A stretch of DNA of 64,000 bases from Ovis canadensis (Eukaryota > Chordata > Mammalia > Artiodactyla > Bovidae): the NCBI RefSeq assembly GCF_042477335.2, contig NC_091247.1:2688501-2752500 (forward strand). The letters are read 5' to 3'. The notes beneath the pieces were generated by a model. It searched no databases and had not been told where the DNA came from. It saw only the letters and a program-made list of their open reading frames with translations. Shown here one piece after another: positions 1-31,084 of this stretch (its first letter is position 1; each line of letters starts with the position of its first letter). The position numbers and the translations under genes were made by a program.

Positions 1-129
1 GCGTCCGGTGTGCGCCCATCCCCCACCCGGGGGACACCCGTCAGCCCCCGGGAGCTCGCTTGCCGACCCGGGCTCTCCCTGCCTGAACAGGGCCGGCTGC
101 AGCGTCCTTTCGGCAGGCCGGCCCTCAGG

Positions 130-415
130 GGCGGGGCCTCGCGCGGGGAGGGCGGGGCCTGAACGCGGCGGGGGGGGCGGGGCCTGGGTGCGGTGGGCCG
201 CGAGCGGCCCCTTTAAGGCGCGGCCGGGGCGGGCCCTGCGGCGCGGCCCCTTTAAGGCTTGGCCTACGTGGCAGCCGCTGGAGCCGCGGACGCGGAGCGA
301 GGCCGGCCGCTGGGTACTTCCTGTGGAGGCCGCAGCGGGCGCTGGCGCCGACGGGCCGAGCGCCGAGGGAGCGAGCGAGCCAGCCAGCCAGCCAGCCGAG
401 CCTCCCGCCGCCGCC
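130..415 (+). promoter_or_regulatory. SURF4: SURF4 CpG-island promoter and 5' UTR
   Basis: This is a very CpG-rich stretch just upstream of the SURF4 start codon, with several GGGCGGGGC GC boxes (about 130-185). It holds two copies of the 16-base block GCGGCCCCTTTAAGGC at 204-219 and 243-258. Purine-rich GAGCGAGC and CAGC repeats lead into a strong Kozak context, GCCGCCATGG. The TTTAA cores could act as weak TATA-like elements, but the transcription start is not visible from sequence. The island continues into intron 1 to about 900. Confidence 0.7.
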
Positions 416-9930
<9,515 letters not shown>

Positions 9931-11957
9931 CGGAGTCCTCCCTGCCTGGCGGGGACCCACGGCCGTCGAGGACTGGTTCAGGGTGGATTTGAGTAACTGC
10001 CAGCATCTCCTGTACCCTCTCCCTTCCCTCCCCTGGTAAAGGCACAGATGTTTTGAGAACTTTATTTGCAGACACCTGATCGTTAATGGCTAAACCTGCT
10101 ATGGACCCACAGCCTGGCATCTGACCGTGCGGAGCCGGCCGGCCGAGGCCAGCGCCCCCTGCCCCGGGGCAGGGCCGTGGCTTGTTGGAGTGAGCATCTT
10201 GCTTGGCTGTGGCCCATTGGCCCAACTTTTTTTCTTTTTTGGGGTGGGGGACCTTGAAGCTGTACTGTGAGCAGATACATTTGTGTATCATTCAAAGCAG
10301 TCTCCCTCTTTTTTTTTTTTTTTTGAAGTTTACCTTTTTAGCTAAAACTACTCAATGATTCGGGGTGGCCCAGCCCAACATCAACACACTGGTTTAGGCC
10401 CGCACCAGTGCCTTCCCCGTGGGCTCCGCCCTGCGCTGTGATCCTGTTATAGGGCCGGTGAGAGCGTTTAGAGAAACCCCAGACCCCAAGAATACGGCAG
10501 TATTAGAGCAGGGGCTGAAGCTGCGGTTTACGGCCAGGGCATTCCTCAGAGAAGCAGCCGGGGTCGGTGCAGTTTCCACAGGGCGATGCCTGGGAGCGCG
10601 AGGGGCTCGTGGCGGGGACAAGGCCCTCAAAGGCCGCCCGGAGCCCGCAGGGGCCGGAGCCCAGGCCTGGCAGTGCGTGTGGGCCTCACCAGTGCCCAGA
10701 TGGGGAGCAGCCGCCACCGTGGGCAGGGCTGGGCTGGAGCGGGCGCTCAGACCAGTTACCTCAGGCCGACCTGTCCCAGAGCTGCAGCCGGCGCCCCACT
10801 GCCCGGCGCCCCCAGCCCGCTTGCTCCCTGCCCTCACGAGGCCGCTGCTTGCTCAGATTGTCTATTTGCTATGCTGAATGCAGCCCCAGTTACTTTTTAC
10901 GATTTGTGATGCCTTACCGATTGGACCTTGATCCTGTATTTAAAGTTTTCTAACATTGCCTTATACTGTGTTTCTCTTCTTGGGGGTGGGGCCGTGAGCT
11001 CTCCTCACTGTTCTTCACTCCTCCACCTGGTAGCAGAGGCCGCGAGGTGAGGCAGCCCCCGTGCTGCCCCCGGATCCTCCTGGGGGCCAGGCCTTCCAAG
11101 GTCTTACAAGCCTTGCCTTGGAGCGGGCCCCGTCTTCTCTGGATTCATCTGCTGGGGGTGCGAGCCTGATCCAAGGGCCTTCCCCGGGGCCAGTCCTGAA
11201 CCCGGATCCACACGGACCTTTGTGTCGAGCCAGGGTGAGGGGAGAAACCCCCCCCCGCACCCCGACCCACTTGAGCCCCTGGCCAGCTTCACAGGAGAGG
11301 GGGAGGCTGGCTCTTACCCACTAGAGCTGCTAGAACCTTCCCTACAGTCTGGACCCAGCTAACCCAAGGGGAGCCATCGCCACCTTTCCAGCACCACCTG
11401 TGCCCCCCCCCAACCCCAAGCCCCCCACTTCAGAGGGTCCTTATACACCACCCCCAGGAGCCCACTTCCCTACTCCCCACGTATTTATAAGGATGGAGGG
11501 CTTTCTACTTCCGTCCCTGGGGTGCTCCCATGTGAAGGGGGCTCTGACTCTGTCTCAGTCTGGGCAGGGTGCTCTTTCAGCACATGCCCACCCAGTTAAC
11601 CCAGCCTCCCGGCCCCAGGGACAGCCCGCTTGGCTAGGCCACAGCTGCCTGTGGCATTGTTTCTGGCGGGGTACAGTTTTTAGTTTGCAAAAACAGACTG
11701 CCCCCGTGGTGGTCCCCAGCCCACCTCCCCTGTCCGAGTGGGCTAGTGCTCAGGGCAGCGGTGGATGCTTATGTAAGAAGAGGAAAAAGGACCTACTAAA
11801 TTGGTTTTAGCAAAAAGAATTTCTGAAACACACTTTTTTTTGCTCTCTGTGGGAAATAGGTATAAATCTCATGCTGTATTTTATATCTTAGTTGTGTTTG
11901 AAAACATTTTGATTTTTGGAGACACGTCCAAATAAATAATGGCATTTGTTGTACGCA
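9931..11957 (+). other. SURF4: SURF4 3' UTR
   Basis: About 2 kb follow the stop codon with no other coding signal and end shortly after an AATAAA at 11931-11936. A 2-kb 3' UTR agrees with the roughly 3-kb SURF4 mRNA known in mammals. A T-tract at 10310-10324 and several G/C runs are the only low-complexity parts. Confidence 0.75.
11931..11936 (+). terminator. SURF4: SURF4 poly(A) signal AATAAA
   Basis: A canonical AATAAA is followed about 20-30 bases later by GT-rich sequence (TTTGTTGTACGCAGTGTGGT). It is the last plus-strand signal before the SURF2 terminal exon on the other strand. Confidence 0.8.
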
Positions 11958-12237
11958 GTGTGGTCCTCTGGTGTCCTCCAGCCAGGTGGGGCTTGGCCAG
12001 GGCCCTCCCTGGGTGCCCCCTCCAGGCGTCGCCGGAGACCGCGTCCAGTCGGAGGTCTTCCTTCGGGGTCCCTGCCACTCCCTGGGTGTGGGGTCAGACC
12101 CCAGCCGTGCAGGCAGCGGCAGCAAACGAGGAGTGCGTGGAGCAGGTCTTGGGAACTGGACCAGTGGGGACCCTGGCGGGCAGCTTCCGAGGACTTTCAG
12201 AATTCTCTCAGGATGTGTTTTCCCCAGTGACCTTTCA

Positions 12238-15782
<3,545 letters not shown>

Positions 15783-15898
15783 GGCTCTGCGCGCGGAGCT
15801 GGGCGCCGACCTTCTCCGGAACCACGTGGGGCGGGGCGGGGCGAAGCGACGCCCGGGAAGCACAGGCCTCCAGGGCCCGGAAGTGAGCGGGCGGGGCG
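15783..15898. promoter_or_regulatory. SURF2/SURF1 bidirectional promoter
   Basis: Only 116 bp separate the SURF2 and SURF1 start codons, so both transcripts must start within or beside this CpG-rich block. Visible sites are an E-box CACGTG (15823-15828), tandem GC boxes (15828-15842) and an ETS/GABP site CCGGAAGTG (15877-15885) just before the SURF1 start. There is no TATA box. In mouse and human the same gene pair is known to share a bidirectional promoter, and the gene order here matches. Confidence 0.85.
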
Positions 15899-19591
<3,693 letters not shown>

Positions 19592-19677
19592 GGAGGTTAG
19601 CAGAAGTCAGCCTGTCCCTGAACAACTGAAGCCACTTAAAGAGATTTGGTTTTATGCTGATCACGTGCCCTTGTATT

Positions 19678-19683
19678 AATAAA
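19678..19683 (+). terminator. SURF1: SURF1 poly(A) signal AATAAA
   Basis: The AATAAA lies 87 bases after the SURF1 stop codon, implying a very short 3' UTR as in other mammals. RPL7A ends about 260 bases further on, on the opposite strand. Confidence 0.9.
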
Positions 19684-19962
19684 TCTCTACACCACACGAA
19701 GTGCCGTTCTTTCCACCCAAACTCCAATGTGCCACCTAGGACAGCCTTTTGAGAAACTGGAGACGCGCACACACAGGGCTTCCATGTGGCAGCGGTGAGC
19801 CCCTGCAACAGCCCACACAGCTGGCGTAGCCCCTGCTCGCCACACACGGAGGGCAAAGAGCCTGCGCAGAAGTAAAAACAAAACCAGACACACAGCTGAT
19901 GGTGTTGTCGCCACCCCCAAACTCACTCCAAAACTCCTGACACCAGCTGGACAAGAATCTTC

Positions 19963-19968
19963 TTTATT
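19963..19968 (-). terminator. RPL7A: RPL7A poly(A) signal AATAAA
   Basis: TTTATT on the plus strand reads AATAAA on the minus strand, 34 bases beyond the RPL7A stop codon. This gives the very short 3' UTR typical of ribosomal protein genes. Confidence 0.9.
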
Positions 19969-20001
19969 ACTTTTATGTACAGAAAACTCAACAGTGCACA
20001 C

Positions 20002-23275
<3,274 letters not shown>

Positions 23276-23500
23276 CTTGAAGGGCTGGCGTAGAGAGAAA
23301 GGACGGGGTATTGTGGGTAATTTGTAGGCGTCCTCGGAGATCGCGAGAACTGGCGCCGGCGCGGGATTTCGGATTTAAAGAGAAAGAACTCCCTTTCCCC
23401 CCTGCTCGGTCGGGGGCGGTGCCTAAAGCAGGAAGAGCCGTGGGAGGCCCGGGGAAGGGCCGCGGAGACTGACCCGCAGGGGCGCGCGCTTGTGCCCCTA
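23276..23500. promoter_or_regulatory. RPL7A/MED22 divergent CpG promoter region
   Basis: RPL7A is transcribed leftwards from about 23302, where the minus strand reads CCTTTCTCTC (5' TOP). MED22 is transcribed rightwards from somewhere in the same CpG island, as known for the mouse Surf-3/Surf-5 pair. An ATCGCGAGA element lies near 23339-23347. No TATA box is obvious on the MED22 side, and its first (non-coding) exon cannot be fixed from sequence. Confidence 0.65.
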
Positions 23501-24065
23501 CTCCGCCCCCAGCGAGGTACGCCGCGGGCCCTAGCTCTGCGGGCCCGCTGAGGGAGCTGGGGCGTCGTGGCTCGGTCGGCGTCCTTCCGGTGGGGTTTAC
23601 TCCCCCGCGAATTCGGTCGGGGGCCCTCGCCGGGCGGGAGCGCGCGCAGCCCGGAGGCACCTGGCGCGGGGCGGGAGGGCGGGCGGTCCCGGGACGGAGG
23701 AGCCCCGACGCCTCGTGGGGCGGCCCTCCAGGGGCCACGGCGTGGAGACGGGGGCGGCAGAGTCGGGGTAGGACCCGAGCGGCTCCTCGGGCCCGCGCGG
23801 GCCGACGGGGACGTGCGTGAGCCTGGCCTCCGAGAGGGCTGCGCCGGCGCCGGCTGGGTAGTTGTCGGGGTCCTGCAGAGCGGGCGCGGACCAGAGGAGA
23901 GCCCGTAGCGCGTGTTTGGCGGAAAGGGCACCTCCGGAGAGCCTGCCCGAGGGTCCTACCCAGGCTGGTGCCTGCAGCGAGGAGAGAGGCCGGAGCTGGC
24001 CTGCTCACACCCAGACTCGGTTCCAGGTGCCCCCCTCCCCGTCCTGCGCAGCCTGAGGCCCCGCC

Positions 24066-27000
24066 ATGGCCCAGCAGAGAGCCCTGCCGCAGAGCAAGGA
24101 GACGCTGCTGCAGTCTTACAACAAGCGGCTTAAGGACGACGTCAAGTCCATCATGGACAACTTCACCGAGATCATCAAGACCGCCAAGGTGGGTGGGGGC
24201 CGCTGGTCTCCGGCTCCCTTTGAGACCAATACAGTGGTGAGCAGAGCTGAGTCGGGGCGTCCGCTTTCAACCTCCCAGCCAGGTGGTGGCCATAGTGCAG
24301 TGAGCCCATAGGCAGGGCCCTCGTGCCCATGGGGAGAACGTCTGGGAGGGCCTGGGATGGGGGGGCGGTGACCGCAGCAGACAGGTAAGTCATCCGGCTA
24401 ATCACAGGCCCTGGGGAGGCATCTGTAGGGGACTGCAGTCAGTGCCAGGACCCAGCATCACTTACTGGCAGCAAGGGGTTGGATGACGTCCTGACTTCTC
24501 CGTGCCTCGGTGTCCCCTGCAGCATGGCAGCCTTGTATTGGTGGATGAGTTATCCACGTAAAGTGGTCACTGTGGGGACTATCTTGAGTGCATGTGGTCG
24601 CAGAGAACAGCTGGGGAAAGCCCCTCATGTGGGCAGAGAGAGGGTCGGCGGCCGGTTCTGGGCAGGCAAGCCCGCTGACTGGAGTGGGCTGGAACTCCGC
24701 ATGACTGTTCCAGTCCTGGAACTCGTTTGAGCCTTAATAGTGTCGGTTGGGTTCCCTGGTGGCTCAGAGGTTAAAGTGACTGCCTGCATTGTGGGAGACC
24801 TGGGTTTGATCCCTGGGTAGGAAGATCCCCTGGAGAAGGAAATGGCAACCCACTCCAGTATTCTTGCCTGGAGAATCCCATGGATGGAGGAGCCTGGTGG
24901 GCTACAGTCCCTGGGATTGCAAAGAGTTAGACATGACTGAGTGACTTAACTTTCACTAACTTTCAGCGTCAGGCTGAGCTGTGAGGGCCCTCTGTGTGCC
25001 ATCCCGTTTAAACGTCACAGGAATGCTATAGGGCAGGTCATTGCTCTCCAGTTCCTTTTCAGAGGAGGGAACAGGGACTCAGAAGCTTTAGCATCCTGCC
25101 CCAAGTCAGGATATTCCATGAATATCCAGCAGGGCTGGGATTGGGGCCTGGGAAATCTGGGTCCCTACCATTTAGGGTGCCCTGACCCCTGCCCGCATCC
25201 TGGCCTGGTGGGTGGGTTGGGACAGTTAATAGCCTGGGCCCTGGACAGAACAGGTGGGGCAGGACTCCTGGCTCCTCCACTGACCGTCTGAGACACGTGG
25301 AGTGCGCTCAGGTCTGTCCCGGCTTCAGGTCTGCCCACCAGGGAAGATGGTTCAGGCTTCAGTGAGAGTTTCCTAAGACAATGGTCAGGTGCTTGACACA
25401 GTCCCTGGCACCTAGAAAGTGCTCAGTAAATGGTCACTTAAAAAAATACATCGTCCTTTTATTCATCCATTCAGCAGGTAGCTGACTGCCCAAGCTAAAA
25501 AGATGGGGGCAACCCCTCCTTGCACCTGGCACAGCAGCCTTCGTACTTGGGCATCTTGGTCCTGTGAGGGTGCCCGTTACCCCTTAGAATGGGGCGGGGG
25601 GTGCTGGTGCACGCAGCCCGAGGTCTGGGGGCGGTGCCTCGTGCAGAGGGCACGACAGGCCACAGGGCATGGCGAGTGGGGGTGCACTGCCGTCGCCACC
25701 GGGCACCTGTGGGCCAGGGCACCTGCCCACGCTGGACTTTCTCGTTTGCCCCGCAGATTGAGGACGAGACGCAGGTGTCAAGGGCCACTCAGGGCGAGCA
25801 GGACAACTACGAAATGCACGTGAGAGCCGCCAACATCGTGAGTCGCCAGGTGGAGGGGACAGTCTGGGCTCCAGAAGCCTGTGGTCCCTACTGGGGTTCC
25901 CGGGGGGCAGAGGAGCAAACCGCTTCTCAGGAGACTCCCTTCCAGGGGAGGGCTTTCCTCAGCAGCTGAGGGAGGGGCTGGCAGGTAGTGGGTATGGTCA
26001 CGATGTCGAGTGCTGGGCAGGGGTTTACAAAGAGGTCAGCCCTTCCTCTCTGAAGGTCCTCTCTAAGTGCAGGCTCTCTATAAACGAAGATTCCTTGTAA
26101 GTGGAGGTTCTGGAAATGGAGGAAGCAAACGGCCAGATGAAACAGGACAGGCGTCTTGATCCCTTTCCATGCCACAGGATAAGCAAAGCCGCCAAGCGTT
26201 TCCATGGGTCCACACCCACGTTGGAAATGCATACCACGGGGTCCTAAACGAGTCCCCCCCAACTGGCAGGTATGCTGGTCCTGAGGAAGAATAGGGCAGG
26301 TTAAACGGACGGCAGTTTTGTCTGGGGTTTGAGGTTTTCAGAAGCAGGATTCGTGATTGAATAAAGCGTGCAATTGGCCGTCACACCTGCAGGAGTGGCA
26401 GCCAGAGGCCCAACAGCACCTGCCTAGGCAGCAATTCACGTGCCTGCGGTGGCTGCCAGGGACCCCGCTGCCCCCTCCTCGCCTTCTAGTCCCTCACTTC
26501 TGACGACGACCCTGTGTGAGTGCCGTGGCCCCACTTCGCAGAGGAGGCCACCGCTGCCATTGCCTACCCAGCATCAGGCACGGGGAGGCAGGCAGTCCCT
26601 CACCACGCCCCCGATCCCCGCGGCCGCAGGTCCGAGCTGGCGAGTCCCTGATGAAGCTGGTGTCTGACCTGAAGCAGTTCCTCATCCTCAACGACTTCCC
26701 GTCGGTGAACGAGGCCATCGACCAGCGCAACCAGCAGCTGCGAGCCCTGCAAGAGGAGAGTGACCGGAAGCTCATCGCGCTGCGGGACGAGGTCTCCATC
26801 GACCTGTACGAGCTGGAGGAGGAGTATTACTCGTCCAGGTACAAATAGGGCTGCACCCCGCGCACGGCGGACCTGCGGACTGGGGCCCAGCCAGCAGGCG
26901 TGCCAGGCCCCACCCGGCAGCCTTGTTTCCAAATCCTTCCTGGTCTCGGCAGCAGAACCCTTTGTCTGGGTTTCACAGCAGACGTCAGGGTCAGAGCGTC

Positions 27001-29468
27001 TGATCAACAGACAACTGATGCTGCCTACTGGGGCCCAGGCATCAGAATGAAAATGAGAACCTCGAAGGTTGGGTGGGCCAGGCCAGCGTTTCTGCCTGGG
27101 AGGCCAGCTCTCCGAAATAACTGTCTAATCCAGATCTAAATAGCCCAGCCACATGGGGCCAGTGCTCTTGGCTACCCAGCCCCCATCCAGGACCCCGGTG
27201 CTTGCCCAGGGTTGTGATTGCCATGGGTGTCACTGAATACCCACTCTGTATGTGTGTGTCGGGGTGGGGGTTCCTGGGAAGGAGGAGGAGAAAATCCAAA
27301 CGGAGCGTGGCCTTGAACGCCAGGCCTGGGCACTTATACCACTGAGTTCTCATTCAGTTCAGCGTCATTCAGACCACAGCCCTCCTGCACGCTGGGCCCA
27401 TTACAGCAGTGGGCAAGGCCTGTGACACCAGCTCTTGTGGCCTGCTTAGAATCCTGAAACCCAAGGCAGTTTGAGCTGGAGGGGCCCCAGGAAATCAGAA
27501 TCCAGGTGTAATTTACTCACGGGGAAGCTGAGGCTGGAGAGGCCTCGCACATCCGTCCTTGTTAGCTTGGAAAAATCAAGACTCAGTCCAGCAGACACCA
27601 GGTTGGCACCCCCTCGCCCTCGCTGGACAAATGTGTCTTCCTGTCATGGATTTTCATTACCCCTTTCTGTCCGGTGGTGGCCAGGCTGGAGCCGCAGATG
27701 CCCAGAGCCAGCGTGTCCGTGGTCTGAGGCTGGGCTTCTCGGTGTGCGTCCCAGCGCCGCCCCTCACGGTCACGCACACCCTTACCTTCGTGGGAAAGGA
27801 CAAACATCACTGCTCAGCTGGAGTGGTTTACACTCTTCCAGAGGGTTCTGGGGCCATCTCTCATCTCTGATGTGTACTGGCTCAGCAGACACCTAGCAAA
27901 TGCTTCCTACATACCAGCCTTCAGGGAGGGGGTCCAGAGTGGTCCCTGGGGAGGTTTCAGACCCTGCTGGGTACGTTGCTCCTTATGTCCTTGTTTGCCC
28001 CCCTGTGGCCCCCATGGGCCAGGGCCATGGACTGAATGTCTGCAGGAGAGCAGCTTAGGCCTGCCTTTTGAGGCTGAGGGCAGTGGGGGCTGCAGGGGAA
28101 CGCCTGAGAGCCAGGCTCCTCCTGTCCTGGCTCTGGGCCATCAGTCTGGCCTAGAGGGGTTTCTAGTCCAGCCTGGGGTCTTCGAGATGCTGAGGCCCTC
28201 CGTCTGTAAATGCCTGTGGCGGCCGGGGCTCAGCTGAGTCAGGGCCAGCCGGCTGTGGGCCCCTCCCTGCTCGTCCCCTACACAGGCGGCATGTCCCGCT
28301 GCACCCCCTACCCCCCCACCAAGCCACCAGCGTTCAGCTCGTTCTCCACGTGCGTCCCCGCTACCCACACGCTCGCTCCCCCGCTTTCTGCTCACGATTT
28401 GCTCTTTCTCTCCCTCTCGCCTTCCACTCTCCTCGAAACTCTGCTCTGTGTCCAGGATGGTTCTGAGGCTGGATGCTGGGGGCGGGAGCAAGGGAGGGCG
28501 CGTGAGGCAGGATTTGGAAGGAAGCCAGTGAGACGTGTGGGGACGGGGCAGGCCCCACTAGCCCCCTCGATGCCCTCCGCGAGCCATGCTCTGTCCACGT
28601 GCATCCTTGCTGAGAGGCCAGCCATGCTGTCCCTGTATTAGATGAGAGCTGGTGCTTTCAGTGTGGCATGGCCGCAGATCGTCCCCGTGTTAGAGACAGG
28701 AGCCTGAGTTCAAGGCGCTGGCGTCCTATTTGAGGTCACAGAGCTGGTGGAGGGCTGCAGGACAGAACGCCAGGGCCTCTGCTCCTAACCACCACCCCAT
28801 TCAGGCTGAGTCCCAGACCCAGAGAGGAGACAGCGTCTCTGTCCCCAGAGGCCTTGAGAAGCGCAGGGACTGTGGAGACCACTTCTACATGCTGGTTCCT
28901 GCAACTGGAGAATGGAGCGTGTGGTCAGGCTGGCAGCTCCCTGCTAGAGGAAGGCAGCTAGAGCCGGGACAGGAAGGGGTGGCAGGAGGGACACAAATGG
29001 GTCAGTAGAAGGGACCTGCTGAGGTCACACAGCCTGCCAGTGGCTGGTCCCAAATGGGTCCCTGTGGAGCCCCTGGAGGGCCCGGAAGCAGGAGCAGTGC
29101 CCATGCCTCCCCCTCAGCCAAGCCTACTTGGTGGAGGGGCCCGCACACGGGGGAGGAGGGAGATGCAGGTCTGCGGTGTGGTCTGTGTTTCCTTAACTGC
29201 TTCTATCTTGCTTTCCTTCCCTGGCTTCATCTCTGCCTGCTCCTGTCTCTCCCTGGGTTTCTGGTGGTGGAAAAGCTCAAGTCTATGCGAAGCTAACGAT
29301 CTGCCTCTGTGCGAAGCTTACTGGAGGCTGGACCAGGACACAGACTCCGCTGACTTCCTCTCAGCCCCTCTGCTCGCGTCCCCAGAGCCCAGTGCTGGCG
29401 GCCCCCTGCAGACTGCAGCCCCCGCCCACTCCCACACTGGTGGCCCCGGCCCCACGGAGCACACCTGA
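24066..29468 (+). CDS. MED22: MED22 (SURF5), Mediator head subunit (201 aa; 140-aa variant)
   Basis: Coding exons are 24066-24188, 25757-25837, 26630-26838 and 29276-29468, giving 201 aa (human long form 200). The likely 5' UTR acceptor is TTCCAG at 24021-24026. The N-terminal 140 residues are the helical Mediator head domain ([64 protein letters not shown] with local changes). The long form adds a serine- and proline-rich tail ending GGPGPTEHT. If the exon 4 donor is ignored, the frame reads RYK and stops at 26846-26848, giving exactly the 140-aa short form known in human. MED22 bridges head-module subunits that contact RNA polymerase II. Confidence 0.95.
24748..24957 (+). mobile_element. 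Bov-tA SINE in MED22 intron
   Basis: It starts GGGTTCCCTGGTGGCTCAG and ends AGTTAGACATGACTGAGTGAC, a near-complete ruminant tRNA-like SINE on the same strand as MED22. Confidence 0.9.
25050..25432 (+). repeat. Two MIR-like ancient SINE fragments
   Basis: MIR-type signatures are visible: GAGGGAACAGGGACTCAGAAG near 25065, and CCTGGCACCTAGAAAGTGCT followed by CAGTAAATGG near 25405-25432. Diverged and low in detail; both lie in the MED22 intron before exon 3 (25757). Confidence 0.5.
26839..29275 (+). other. MED22: MED22 last intron / short-form 3' UTR
   Basis: This stretch is intron for the long MED22 form and 3' UTR for the 140-aa form. I see a MIR-like piece near 28690-28790 and no other gene. 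No canonical AATAAA follows closely after the short-form stop, so the short form may keep this intron and use the distal signals near 30013. Confidence 0.55.
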
Positions 29469-30012
29469 GCCTCCCAGAGCTCTGCCACCCTCCCCACTCC
29501 AGGGCCCCTAGGATCTTTGGAAAGAGATCCAGTCCTCACCCCAGCCTCCACTCCCTTCAGCCTGGTTCCCGCTTGGGGAGCCACTGTGGCTTCCTTGGGA
29601 ACCTTGTCAGCCCAGGGACAGCCCACCTAGGAGTGCTGGGGGGAAGGAGTGCCCCCTACCATTCTAGGGTGGCCCATCCTTCCTATTTGCTACTTTCTGG
29701 GCTGGCCAGAAGGGAGTTTCCAGGAGAATTTGTCCCGTTGAGGACCTAGCAGCAGGGCAGGAGGATGCCCAGTGTTGGGAAACCTGACCTGTGCATACTG
29801 TTTACCATAGGGGAAGCGGGGAGGTGCTCAGAGTGGACAGTACTAGCCAAGGCCTGGTCTCCGTGCACAGCTCTGCCCACTACCTCACCCTGAGGCTCCT
29901 CTGCTAGCTGACTGCCCCTGCAGGGCTGTGGGGAAAGGAGGCTGCCCACTCTCACGGAAGTCAGGCAGGGTCCTTCCTAATGCTGCTGCTGCATACACTT
30001 GGTTATTTTTGT

Positions 30013-30033
30013 AATAAAAGACTGTTGAATAAA
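30013..30033 (+). terminator. MED22: MED22 poly(A) signals (two AATAAA)
   Basis: AATAAA occurs at 30013-30018 and again at 30028-30033, about 550 bases after the MED22 long-form stop. The SURF6 CpG island begins about 500 bases further on. Confidence 0.85.
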
Positions 30034-30839
30034 ACCACCTCTGCCCTTTTGCATCGGTTGGTTCCTTTTCTTGCTTTTGGACCACTCGGTCTCCCAGTGG
30101 CTGTCGGGAAAGAGCCCTGGGCTCTGCCTAGTCAACCTGGGCCCTCGGGTCAGCTTTCTGGCCCCGGGGGGGCTCTATCAGCATGGGGTTCATGGCTGCA
30201 TCTCCACTGCCTGGAAAGAGCCGGCCAGGACCTACAAGGGCCTTGATGGAAGTACTTCGTGAATGTATGAGAAACTACCGTATCATGTGGCCCGGGCGCC
30301 TGAACCTCCGGCTGCCCCCAAGTCGGGGCTGTGGTTACCGGCATCTCAGGGAGGGAGGAGCTCCGTGGTCTCCGAGCTGGGGAGTGCAGTGAGAGGGGCA
30401 GGACTCAACCCAGGTGGAACACGAGGCCGCGTGCCCGGAGCCAGGCTCACTGAGGGGGGCGGGGGCTGTTGCCCCAGAAGAGCCGGGACGTCAACCCTGC
30501 GCCCTGTCTCCTTCCCAGAGGGAGGTCAGCGTCCCACTGTACGGAGGAAATGGCAGCCCGCGACCCGACACCTGCGATACTCGGAGTTTATCACCAGGCA
30601 CCGAGGAGCCACACACTCGGCAGGGACACCGCCGCGTGTTTTCTTCATCTTTTTTTCTTTTCTCGCATCCCCGGGGCTTGGAACCTGCCTGGCGCGCAAG
30701 TCCTTTCCGGGCGACCGCGGTCTTGCCAGCTTCCCCTTGGGGGCCGAGCTCCAAACAGGCCTCAATTACTACAGGTCTATTCCAGTCACCCCGTAGGTTC
30801 CCGGGAGCCCGGGGCATACGGGGAGCCGCCTCTGCCCCA

Positions 30840-31084
30840 CAATGCTTTCCGTTTCCCGCCCCAAAGACTTCTTCCGGCGGCATCGAGGCCCGGTTAATCG
30901 ATCGCCGTGCGCTGGCGGCTCGGCGCTCGGCCAGCCGCGCCTGCGCACGTGGTGACTTCCGGCGAGCGCCGCTGGGCGGGTGAGGGTCTTGTCTTGTGTG
31001 AGGGGCCTGTGGGCCCCGCGGCGGCCCGGAGCGCTGCACCCCGGCCCTCCTCGCTCCGAGCAGGACGGCGAGCGAGCCCCGGCC
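30840..31084 (+). promoter_or_regulatory. SURF6: SURF6 CpG promoter and 5' UTR
   Basis: CpG-rich sequence upstream of SURF6 includes an NRF1-like GCCTGCGCAC at 30939-30948 and an ETS-type ACTTCCGG at 30955-30962. No TATA box is seen. These are typical of housekeeping promoters. Confidence 0.65.

Noticed and set aside
24748-24820. tRNA-like A/B-box sequences at SINE heads
   Set aside because: They belong to Bov-tA and CHR SINEs and do not fold as complete tRNAs.
26360-26365. AATAAA as the MED22 short-form poly(A) signal
   Set aside because: It lies before coding exon 4, so it cannot end a transcript that includes that exon.
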